25,218 bases of DNA from a virus. Position numbers and translations under genes: made by a program. Of this stretch, positions 7,656 to 13,564 are shown piece after piece; positions within the stretch are counted from its first letter, which is position 1; every line of letters starts with the position of its first letter. The stretch is from positions 1-25,218 of the IMG/VR virus record IMGVR_UViG_3300045953_000017, one strand, 5' to 3'. Under the pieces are notes generated by a model that did not search any database, had not been told where the DNA came from, and saw nothing but the letters and a program-made list of their open reading frames with translations.

Positions 7656-7999
7656 CGATCCAGGACCCGATCGAGGGGCAAGATGCCGACTCAGGTGCGG
7701 TGTTGATTATTGCCTGGGATGACACGTTCTCGGATGTGCCGGCCGACGTGGACGCGCTCTCGGGACGCGAGTACCTCGCCGCCGCACAGATTCAATCTGA
7801 GGAGACCCATGTCATCACGCTCCGATGGCGGCCGGGGCTGCACGCGAAACAGCGGATTGTATGGGCGCCGTCGGGCGATGAGATCAAATACTTCAACATC
7901 GTGGCCCCCATCGCGGGCGGCTATGGAATGCGGGAATTCATCGAGATCCGCTGCTCGGAAGGGCTCAACGATGGCGGCCGTGACACCTATGCCGGATGA
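7616..7999 (+). CDS. Head-tail joining (adaptor) protein
   Basis: 127 residues from GTG 7616, preceded by AGGAGG. It opens Ala-Gly-x-Leu-Arg-His-Arg-Val-Thr-Ile-Gln at about residues 6-17, followed by a Trp-Asp-Asp strand, the Val-Asp-Ala-Leu-Ser-Gly-Arg-Glu segment near 43-51, and a Thr-His-Val-Ile-Thr-Leu-Arg-Trp strand. These are typical of the phage head-tail joining family (Phage_H_T_join; SPP1 gp16-like). In that family the protein forms the ring between connector and tail. Length matches the usual 100-130 residues. Confidence 0.88.
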   Translation: MAGFKAGRLRHRVTIQDPIEGQDADSGAVLIIAWDDTFSDVPADVDALSGREYLAAAQIQSEETHVITLRWRPGLHAKQRIVWAPSGDEIKYFNIVAPIAGGYGMREFIEIRCSEGLNDGGRDTYAG

Positions 8000-8588
8000 C
8001 GGCACCCAGCCGAGTTCGCTCAGCTATCGCAAGGCGCGGGCGGCGATCTGGGAAGGGAAGGTTCCGGCGAAGTATCACCGGCTGCTGCCCTTCATCGGCG
8101 GCGGGCGAGTGCTCGAAATCGGCGCCGCCGAAGGCGTGCTCGCGCTGCTCTTGTCGCGCGAAAGTCGCGTCGACATGGTGACGGCGCTGGAACTGCGCGA
8201 CTACCGGCATCTCGAGGCGCAACGGCTGCAGCGGGCGTGGGCCGAGCAGGGGTTTGATGTGAGTCGCTGTCTCATGTTGCAGGGCGACATCCGCGAGCGC
8301 CTGGACCTGCTGCAGACCGTTGAGACGCTGGTGGCGGTGCGGGCGATCTATTACCTGCGCGAGGAAGCACGCGGCGTCATTGCGGCGGCGCATCGCTTCG
8401 TGCCGCGGGTGGTGCTCTGCGGCAATCGCAACCGGGCGGCGCAGTACCGCCAGCATCCGCGCAGCGAACTCGGCCGCTTCAATTTTCTTGCATCCATCGA
8501 TGGTATGCAGTGGCTGTTGAAAAAAGCCGGCTATCACATCGCCACCGTCGTCGCAGAGGGCGACCCGATCGTGGTGGGCGTGCAATGA
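7971..8588 (+). CDS. Class I SAM-dependent methyltransferase
   Basis: 205 residues from ATG 7971, preceded by GGAAGGG and overlapping the joining gene by 29 bases; ATG 7989 is an in-frame alternative. Residues 47-58 hold motif I (Val-Leu-Glu-Ile-Gly-Ala-Ala-Glu-Gly), followed by an acidic strand end at Glu74 and Gly-Asp-Ile near 105-107, as in Rossmann-fold methyltransferases. The middle Gly of motif I is replaced by Ala. There is no target-recognition domain or DNA-methylase Asn/Asp-Pro-Pro-Tyr motif, so a glycan, protein or small-molecule substrate is more likely than DNA. First gene of a block of four ending at 11403. Confidence 0.75.
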   Translation: MAAVTPMPDDGTQPSSLSYRKARAAIWEGKVPAKYHRLLPFIGGGRVLEIGAAEGVLALLLSRESRVDMVTALELRDYRHLEAQRLQRAWAEQGFDVSRCLMLQGDIRERLDLLQTVETLVAVRAIYYLREEARGVIAAAHRFVPRVVLCGNRNRAAQYRQHPRSELGRFNFLASIDGMQWLLKKAGYHIATVVAEGDPIVVGVQ

Positions 8589-9964
8589 CCGATGCGCTGC
8601 GGGTCTCGCCGCAGGATGTCACGCACAAGCTCTCGGCCGACCTTGATAAGACCGAAGCGCAGGCGTGGATCGATAAGACCTATATGCCCATTGCGGAGAC
8701 GATCAAGCATCGCTCGATCGTGGCGCGCTACGTCGAGGGGCAGCGGTGGGAGGATACGGAACTCTTCACCCGCATCTATCGGCGGCGCTTTGAGGAAGGC
8801 CAGGAGGTGCGCGGCTGCGAAACGTACGAGGGGCTGCTCACGCAGTACTACACCCGCGTCGATCACATGTTCGCCGACATGCGCCGCTACGGCTATCGCG
8901 AGGACGCGGATGATCTGATTCCCGTGGTGATTTCGCCGGACGGGAATCTCGTGATCGGCAACCAGGGCAATCACCGGCTCGCGATGGCGCAGGTGCTCAA
9001 GGTCCCGACGGTGGCAGTGAAGGTGAAAGGCCGCATGCATACGCCTATTGCCTGCCCGGTGGAGTCGGTGAAGTTCCCGCCAGAGCTGCATCCGGGGGCG
9101 GAAGAAATCCCGGCGATGACGACGCCCGCGGAGCGCAGAGCGTACTACCAACTGGCGAAGGACCAGGCGCCGCTCGGAGCGGTGATCGAACTCGGCACCT
9201 GGCTCGGGGCGGCGACGATCTACATCGCGGCGGGGGTGCGCGATGCGGGCGTGGCGGGTCCGATGCATTCCTACGATCGCTTCAGGTGGCTGTCGATCCA
9301 CGAGTACAAGGCGGGGCATCCGCTCAACTGCGACATGATGACGCAGGTGCAGCGCAATCTCGGGCCGCTCGTTGAGCTCGTGAAGCTCCACAAGGGCGAG
9401 ATCAAGGCGGCGAAGTGGACCGGCAAGCCGATTGGGCTGCTGGTCGCCGACGGTCCGAAGCGATGCGATGAAGTGGCGCGCACGCTCGCGATCTTTGGTC
9501 CCTCGCTCGTGGTTGGAAGTTGCACGGCCTGGCAGGACTTCGCCTACTTCCCGGCGTATGACTTGCCGGTCTGTTTTGAGCTGCTCGAGCGGGCTGGGTG
9601 CCTTTCCTTCGTGCGCGGGGTATTCCCGGGGACCACAGGGATCTTTCGCGTGGAACGCGCGATCCGGCGCGAGGATGTGCGGCGGCTCGAGCTCGCGCAG
9701 ATCGACACGGCGCAGATTCTGCCGACCTGGCAGAAGTGGCGCGACCGGCTGCCCGATGAGATGCGCCCGCGCTTCATGTGCGGCGCGGCGATGTTTCTCC
9801 ACGACCGGGGCGCGCAGCCGCAGGCTGTGGCGCTCTTCAAGTCGCTGCTCGCCGAGCATCGCGAGGACATCGCGGCCAAGTGGCAGTATTTGAAGGAAAA
9901 GCGGCCGGTCATGGCGGCTAAGTACCGGGACTTCGTAAAGGCGGTCGATCACGCCCATGCATGA
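8585..9964 (+). CDS. ParB-like domain fused to a class I methyltransferase
   Basis: 459 residues, start coupled by ATGA to the previous gene; the frame extends upstream, but only as an Arg-rich read-through. Residues 105-150 have the ParB/sulfiredoxin-like signature: a Pro-Asp-Gly-Asn hairpin, then Gly-Asn-His-Arg-Leu-Ala at 128-133. Such domains appear in proteins of surface polysaccharide clusters. Residues about 185-350 are a methyltransferase of the Methyltransf_24/TylF kind: Val-Ile-Glu-Leu-Gly-Thr-Trp-Leu-Gly at 200-208, Asp231 and a Val-Ala-Asp-Gly strand at 287-290. Residues 400-459 are helical, TPR-like in look. Substrate unknown; glycan or natural-product-type methylation is a guess. 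Confidence 0.65.
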   Translation: MTDALRVSPQDVTHKLSADLDKTEAQAWIDKTYMPIAETIKHRSIVARYVEGQRWEDTELFTRIYRRRFEEGQEVRGCETYEGLLTQYYTRVDHMFADMRRYGYREDADDLIPVVISPDGNLVIGNQGNHRLAMAQVLKVPTVAVKVKGRMHTPIACPVESVKFPPELHPGAEEIPAMTTPAERRAYYQLAKDQAPLGAVIELGTWLGAATIYIAAGVRDAGVAGPMHSYDRFRWLSIHEYKAGHPLNCDMMTQVQRNLGPLVELVKLHKGEIKAAKWTGKPIGLLVADGPKRCDEVARTLAIFGPSLVVGSCTAWQDFAYFPAYDLPVCFELLERAGCLSFVRGVFPGTTGIFRVERAIRREDVRRLELAQIDTAQILPTWQKWRDRLPDEMRPRFMCGAAMFLHDRGAQPQAVALFKSLLAEHREDIAAKWQYLKEKRPVMAAKYRDFVKAVDHAHA

Positions 9965-10700
9965 CCGGCTGACGAGCGAGGAGCTCGCCGCACTGCCCGA
10001 GAAAGCGAAGCGCGATCCGGCGGTGGTCGATCTCTATCGCGAGAACGATTATCTGACGGCGTATGCGCTCCATACCGATCGCCGGGTGCTGAAGGAAGGG
10101 CACGAGCCGGCGGCCGGCGCGGATGCGAGCCGGGACAATTGGGATCGGCACGGCGAGCTGCAGCGCGATTTCCTCATTCACGCGGGATTGAAGCCGGAGC
10201 ACTGGCTGCTGGATCTGGGCTGCGGCGCAGGAAGGCTCGCCCGCAAAATCGTGCCGTATTTGGAGATTGGACACTATCACGGTGTAGACATATCGGCCGC
10301 TTCACTCGAAGCCGCACATAAGCTAGCCCGAACGGAGGGCTGGCTTGAACGTGCGCCGTTGTTCTGGATCGATCACGTACCGCCTGTGGCGGAGTCATAC
10401 GATTTCATCTGGGCGCACTCAGTCGTCCCGCACCTGCCACCACCGCTCATTGCCGAGCTAATGGTCGAGGCCGCGCGGCTACTCAAGCTCGGGGGCGTCT
10501 TCTATTGGACCTACGTTCCCTCGAAGACGACGGCGCGCTACGGGCTCACGCAGTTTCGCACCGCACTCGACGTGTACCAGGCATGCACCGCGCAGGCCGG
10601 GCTCACCTTTGCCGAGGTGCCCGATTGGGTACGGGCGGCGGGATACGTGCCGGGGCGGTGGAGTTACGGGCAGAGCCTCGCGGTAAGCCGGCATGTCTAA
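9957..10700 (+). CDS. Class I SAM-dependent methyltransferase
   Basis: 247 residues, overlapping the preceding gene by 8 bases. Canonical motif I is Leu-Leu-Asp-Leu-Gly-Cys-Gly-Ala-Gly at 84-92, motif II acidic residue Asp111 in Gly-Val-Asp-Ile-Ser, motif IV Tyr-Asp-Phe-Ile-Trp-Ala-His at 148-154, and a Leu-Leu-Lys-Leu-Gly-Gly-Val-Phe strand at 175-182. This is the Methyltransf_11/25 pattern, with all expected SAM-binding elements intact. The N-terminal 75 residues are a helical extension. Third methyltransferase in a row; the substrate cannot be told from sequence. Confidence 0.85.
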   Translation: MHDRLTSEELAALPEKAKRDPAVVDLYRENDYLTAYALHTDRRVLKEGHEPAAGADASRDNWDRHGELQRDFLIHAGLKPEHWLLDLGCGAGRLARKIVPYLEIGHYHGVDISAASLEAAHKLARTEGWLERAPLFWIDHVPPVAESYDFIWAHSVVPHLPPPLIAELMVEAARLLKLGGVFYWTYVPSKTTARYGLTQFRTALDVYQACTAQAGLTFAEVPDWVRAAGYVPGRWSYGQSLAVSRHV

Positions 10701-11403
10701 GCTCACGGTCGTCTGCTGGAAGTGGCAGGCGGCACCGGGATATCGCTCGACCTTTACCTCGACGCACGTGAACACGCTGCGGGCGATGGTGGCGCGGCAC
10801 TACGCGAAGCCGCACGACTTCGTGTGTCTCACTGACGACGCGAAGGGCATCGACGGGGATATTCGCGTCGTCCCCTTGTGGAACGATTACCACGAGCTCC
10901 GCGGGCCGAATGGTGTCAATTGCTATCGGCGCTTGCGTGCTTTTTCAGCCGAGGCGGCCGACATCATCGGCCCGCGGTTTGTCTCGCTTGACCTCGACTG
11001 TGTGATCACGGCGGACGTGGCGCCGCTCTGGGATCGGCCTGAGGACTTCGTGATCTGGGGCGATACCGCGCGGGGGACGCCCTACAACGGCAGCATGTTT
11101 CTGTTAACGGCTGGCGCGCGGCGGAAAGTGTGGGAGCAATTCAATCCGCACCACTCTCCGGCGCTGGCGCGGAACTTGGGCTACATCGGCAGCGACCAGG
11201 CGTGGATCGGTGCGTGCCTCGGGCCGCACGAGCGTAAGTGGACGAAGGTGGACGGGGTGTATTCGTTTCGCAATGAAATTCAAAAGCGACCGCTCGCGGG
11301 CCTGCCGGGCAACGCACGCATCGTGATGTTTCACGGACGCTTCGATCCGTGGATGCCGGCGGTGCAGGCGTGGCACCCGTGGATTAAGCAGCACTACCAC
11401 TAA
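10693..11403 (+). CDS. GT-A fold glycosyltransferase, putative
   Basis: 236 residues, overlapping the upstream gene by 8 bases and meeting the next gene at TAATG. The N-terminus has Leu-Thr-Val-Val-Cys-Trp-Lys-Trp, then Phe-Val-Cys-Leu-Thr-Asp-Asp near 43-49 as in the nucleotide-sugar region of GT-A enzymes. Residues 97-103 (Val-Ser-Leu-Asp-Leu-Asp-Cys) contain the DxD metal motif at Asp100-Asp102. The Pro-Tyr-Asn-Gly-Ser-Met-Phe segment at 130-136 and Gly-Ser-Asp-Gln-Ala-Trp further on match the acceptor and base region of such enzymes. Likely sugar transfer to a protein, glycan or lipid; donor unknown. Confidence 0.7.
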   Translation: MSKLTVVCWKWQAAPGYRSTFTSTHVNTLRAMVARHYAKPHDFVCLTDDAKGIDGDIRVVPLWNDYHELRGPNGVNCYRRLRAFSAEAADIIGPRFVSLDLDCVITADVAPLWDRPEDFVIWGDTARGTPYNGSMFLLTAGARRKVWEQFNPHHSPALARNLGYIGSDQAWIGACLGPHERKWTKVDGVYSFRNEIQKRPLAGLPGNARIVMFHGRFDPWMPAVQAWHPWIKQHYH

Positions 11404-11897
11404 TGGCAGAGTTTTCCATCACTGGCGTCGACACGTTGGTCGACCGGCTGTCTGCGCTCCCGAAAAAGTTACAGCGGAAAGCGGCGAAGGTCGCTACCCG
11501 CCGCGCCGCTGCATTAATCCGCGACGAGGCACGGCGTTTAGCCAAGCGCCTCGACATCGACGATCCGGTATTCAAGCGGACCATCTGGAAAAACATTCGC
11601 GTCCAGGAGGCTACGCGCTCGAGCAAGCGCGTCGGCGGGGTCGTCATGCGGGTCGGCGTGGCCGGCGGGGCGCAGCTCGGCAAGAAGCTGAAGCAACGGC
11701 AGGCCGAATCCTCGGACCTCCCCGGCAAGGCGACGCAGCACTGGCGGATGCTCGAGTTCGGTAGCGAGAACACCCGCGCGCAGCCCTTCATGCGACCGGC
11801 GATGGAATCGAAAGCCAATGCCGCGATCGAGAAGCTCGCAATGGAACTCTCGGCGGCGATTGATCGTCTGGCGGTCTCTGGACCTGGAGCCGAGTAA
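11403..11897 (+). CDS. HK97 gp10-like tail completion/neck protein
   Basis: 164 residues, ATG overlapping the previous TAA by one base (TAATG). The start Phe-Ser-Ile-Thr-Gly-Val-Asp-Thr-Leu, a Lys/Arg-rich helix at residues 18-50 (Lys-Lys-Leu-Gln-Arg-Lys-Ala), the Val-Gly-Val-Ala-Gly strand and the closing Phe-Gly-Ser-Glu-x-x-x-Ala-Gln-Pro-Phe-Met-Arg-Pro-Ala at 118-132 are the signature of the HK97 gp10 family. Members act at the head-tail junction. Its normal neighbour, the joining protein, is 3.4 kb upstream because the enzyme cassette lies between them. Confidence 0.88.
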   Translation: MAEFSITGVDTLVDRLSALPKKLQRKAAKVATRRAAALIRDEARRLAKRLDIDDPVFKRTIWKNIRVQEATRSSKRVGGVVMRVGVAGGAQLGKKLKQRQAESSDLPGKATQHWRMLEFGSENTRAQPFMRPAMESKANAAIEKLAMELSAAIDRLAVSGPGAE

Positions 11898-12272
11898 ATG
11901 TATCCGCCCCTTTATGCGACCTGCGCCGCCGACTCCGGGGTGCAGGCGGTGCTCACAGACACCTCCGGCTTACTGCGCCTGTATCCCTTTGGCGAGGCGC
12001 CGCAGCAGCACGAGCGGCCCTATGCGGTGTGGCAGACGGTGTACGGCGAGCCCTACAACTCGCTGTCCTGCCCGCCGGATGTGGACCAGTTTGGGGTACA
12101 GATTGACGTCTACGGGCCGACGGCGGACTCGGTGCGAACCGTCGCCGCCGCACTGCGCGCGGCCATCGAGCCGCATGCCTACATCGTCCGTTTCAACGGC
12201 GAGACGCGCGAATCTGCCACGCGCGCGTATCGCTATTCCTTCGATGTGGAGTGGCAGATCTATCGAGCATGA
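11898..12272 (+). CDS. Tail terminator-like protein (DUF3168)
   Basis: 124 residues, starting directly after the previous stop. Pattern: Pro-Tyr-Ala-Val-Trp-Gln-Thr-Val near residues 41-48, Val-Asp-Gln-Phe-Gly-Val-Gln-Ile-Asp-Val-Tyr near 62-72, then a helix with Ala-Ala-Leu-Arg-Ala-Ala-Ile and a closing strand Tyr-Ser-Phe-Asp-Val-Glu-Trp-Gln-Ile. This is the DUF3168 fold, whose members (SPP1 gp17-like) form the ring ending the tail tube. Size and position (gp10-like, DUF3168, tail tube) fit the usual siphophage order. Confidence 0.88.
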   Translation: MYPPLYATCAADSGVQAVLTDTSGLLRLYPFGEAPQQHERPYAVWQTVYGEPYNSLSCPPDVDQFGVQIDVYGPTADSVRTVAAALRAAIEPHAYIVRFNGETRESATRAYRYSFDVEWQIYRA

Positions 12273-12294
12273 CGAGAACGTTAGGAGTAATTAA

Positions 12295-12771
12295 ATGGCT
12301 AAGCTGACCCAGGGCACACAACTCTATTTCCTTGATCCCGAAACTGATGCAGTGACATTGGTCGAATGCCCGACCGGCATTACGGGCCTCGGTGGCACAC
12401 GCGATCAGGTTGACATCACCTGTCTAGACTCGTTGGAAGCGGAGTCGCTGCCGGGCCTTGCGCGGCCTGGAGAGGTGTCGGTTCAAATCCAGTTTGATCA
12501 AGACAACACCTCGCACGTGCGGCTTTTTGAGCTGTTTCAGGACACCTCGCAAGAAAATATCTGGTGGGCGATCGGCGGATCTGACGGTCGGGACATTCCG
12601 CCGACATCGGGAGACAGCACCGGCTGGGTAGTGCCGCTTACCAGAACGTATTGGCTTTTCGAGGGATACATCTCGAACATGCCCGTAGACTGGCCGCTCG
12701 GCGGAGTCCAGGGCGGAACCATGACGATCCAGCGTTCCGGCCGTGCGACGCTGAGCCGGAAGACTGCCTGA
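12295..12771 (+). CDS. Major tail (tube) protein
   Basis: 158 residues from ATG 12295, with AGGAG at 12283-12287. It starts Gly-Thr-Gln-Leu-Tyr-Phe, has Thr-Gly-Ile-Thr-Gly-Leu-Gly-Gly-Thr-Arg-Asp-Gln-Val-Asp-Ile-Thr-Cys-Leu near residues 27-45, then Pro-Gly-Glu-Val-Ser-Val-Gln-Ile-Gln-Phe and a C-terminal Met-Thr-Ile-Gln-Arg-Ser-Gly strand. This is the beta-barrel pattern of siphophage tail-tube proteins related to lambda gpV. It lies between the terminator and the G-type chaperone, as expected. Its good ribosome site and intergenic start suit a highly made protein. Confidence 0.88.
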   Translation: MAKLTQGTQLYFLDPETDAVTLVECPTGITGLGGTRDQVDITCLDSLEAESLPGLARPGEVSVQIQFDQDNTSHVRLFELFQDTSQENIWWAIGGSDGRDIPPTSGDSTGWVVPLTRTYWLFEGYISNMPVDWPLGGVQGGTMTIQRSGRATLSRKTA

Positions 12772-12776
12772 CCTTC

Positions 12777-12782
12777 AGGAGG
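12777..12782 (+). promoter_or_regulatory. Ribosome binding site AGGAGG for the G-type chaperone
   Basis: AGGAGG lies 9 bases before ATG 12792. It sets that start although the frame is open upstream into the tail-tube gene. Confidence 0.75.
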
Positions 12783-12791
12783 TCTTCACCT

Positions 12792-13253
12792 ATGGATCTC
12801 AAAGACCTGATCGCGCGGGGTGCGCTCGTCCAAAATCCGCCCACGCCGCGCGATGTCACCTGGACGCCGCCTGACGGCGATCCCATCACCTTCACCGCCT
12901 ACATCAAGGCGCCCTCCTCGGGCTGGCTCGATCGCGCCCGCATGGCTGCTGCCCGCGACATGGATCGCATCAGCTACCGTACCGCGATCATCTCGCACGC
13001 CATTTCTTTCCGTGACGATGACGGCAAGGAATGGGCTTTCAGCTACGAGCAAGCCTACGTTCTCAAAAACGAACTCGCGCAGGCGCTCGAGGACGCCTAT
13101 AACGCCGTCAATGCGCCGCCGCCACGGCCGCCGGAGGATGCGGATAAGCAGGAGGCCTTCGCAAAAAATTCGGAGCCGATGCCTGGTTCTGGCACCAACT
13201 CGCACGGGCCGGCATCGGCGGACGAACCATTGCCGAGGCTCGGGAATGCCTGA
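12792..13253 (+). CDS. Tail assembly chaperone, G-type (unshifted product)
   Basis: 153 residues from ATG 12792, between the tail-tube and tape-measure genes. It starts Met-Asp-Leu-Lys-Asp-Leu-Ile-Ala-Arg-Gly-Ala, with a Trp-Thr-Pro strand, a Phe-Thr-Ala-Tyr-Ile-Lys strand near 36-41 and helical 55-115. The C-terminus is Pro-rich and unstructured. In lambda-like phages the unshifted G protein and a -1 shifted G-T protein are made in a set ratio and bind the tape measure while the tube polymerises. Here the shift site is at 13163-13169, about 84 bases before the stop. Role known from the family; assignment by position, composition and the shift site. Confidence 0.82.
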   Translation: MDLKDLIARGALVQNPPTPRDVTWTPPDGDPITFTAYIKAPSSGWLDRARMAAARDMDRISYRTAIISHAISFRDDDGKEWAFSYEQAYVLKNELAQALEDAYNAVNAPPPRPPEDADKQEAFAKNSEPMPGSGTNSHGPASADEPLPRLGNA

Positions 13254-13564
13254 GCGAAGCCGAGGCGCAGCAGTGGGCGCGCTACATCGAGGCCTTTGGT
13301 CCGCTCGATTGGGGCGAGCGGATCTTCGCGCGCCTCGATTCCGGCTTCGCTTTATTGGCGGCGCTCATCATCAATCGCTCGGGCGGTATTCGTCATTCTC
13401 CCGATCCGCGAATCCCCGGCACGCCGGCCGAGCCGCGCGAGTTCATGTGGCAACCGCCGCCGGAGCCAGAAGCCACGCCGGAATTCTTAACCGAACTCTT
13501 CGGCCTGAAGGCAGTTAAACGTGGCAAGAAATCTCGGCACGCTGACCGTCGATCTCGTCCTTAA
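12792..13564 (+). CDS. Tail assembly chaperone G-T fusion by -1 ribosomal frameshift
   Basis: Reading frame zero to 13169, slipping one base back and continuing from 13169 to the TAA at 13562-13564 gives 257 residues (126 + 131). The T part reads Phe-Gly-Ala-Asp-Ala-Trp-Phe, then Ile-Ala-Glu-Ala-Arg-Glu-Cys-Leu, Trp-Ala-Arg-Tyr-Ile-Glu-Ala-Phe-Gly-Pro-Leu and Leu-Ala-Ala-Leu-Ile-Ile-Asn-Arg, matching lambda gpT-like minor tail proteins. The T frame has a TAA at 13145-13147 and no ATG, GTG or TTG before about 13355, so it can be expressed whole only by frameshift. Its end overlaps the tape-measure start by 44 bases. Confidence 0.85.
13163..13169 (+). promoter_or_regulatory. -1 frameshift slippery heptamer A AAA AAT
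   Basis: In the frame of the G gene the codons are GCA AAA AAT. Slipping back one base lets both tRNAs re-pair on AAA AAA, fitting the X XXY YYZ rule. The GC-rich bases that follow could fold and stimulate the shift, but I cannot compute a structure. The run of six A is exceptional in this GC-rich region. Confidence 0.85.

Noticed and set aside
8534-9958. 474-codon open frame on the minus strand opposite the ParB-like/methyltransferase gene
   Set aside because: The sequence is His/Arg-rich, typical of the complement of GC-rich genes, while the plus strand holds recognisable motifs and operon coupling.
6957-11403. DNA restriction-modification or DNA hypermodification system
   Set aside because: No DNA-methylase motif, target-recognition domain, endonuclease or nucleotide kinase is seen; the methyltransferases look like small-molecule or glycan types.
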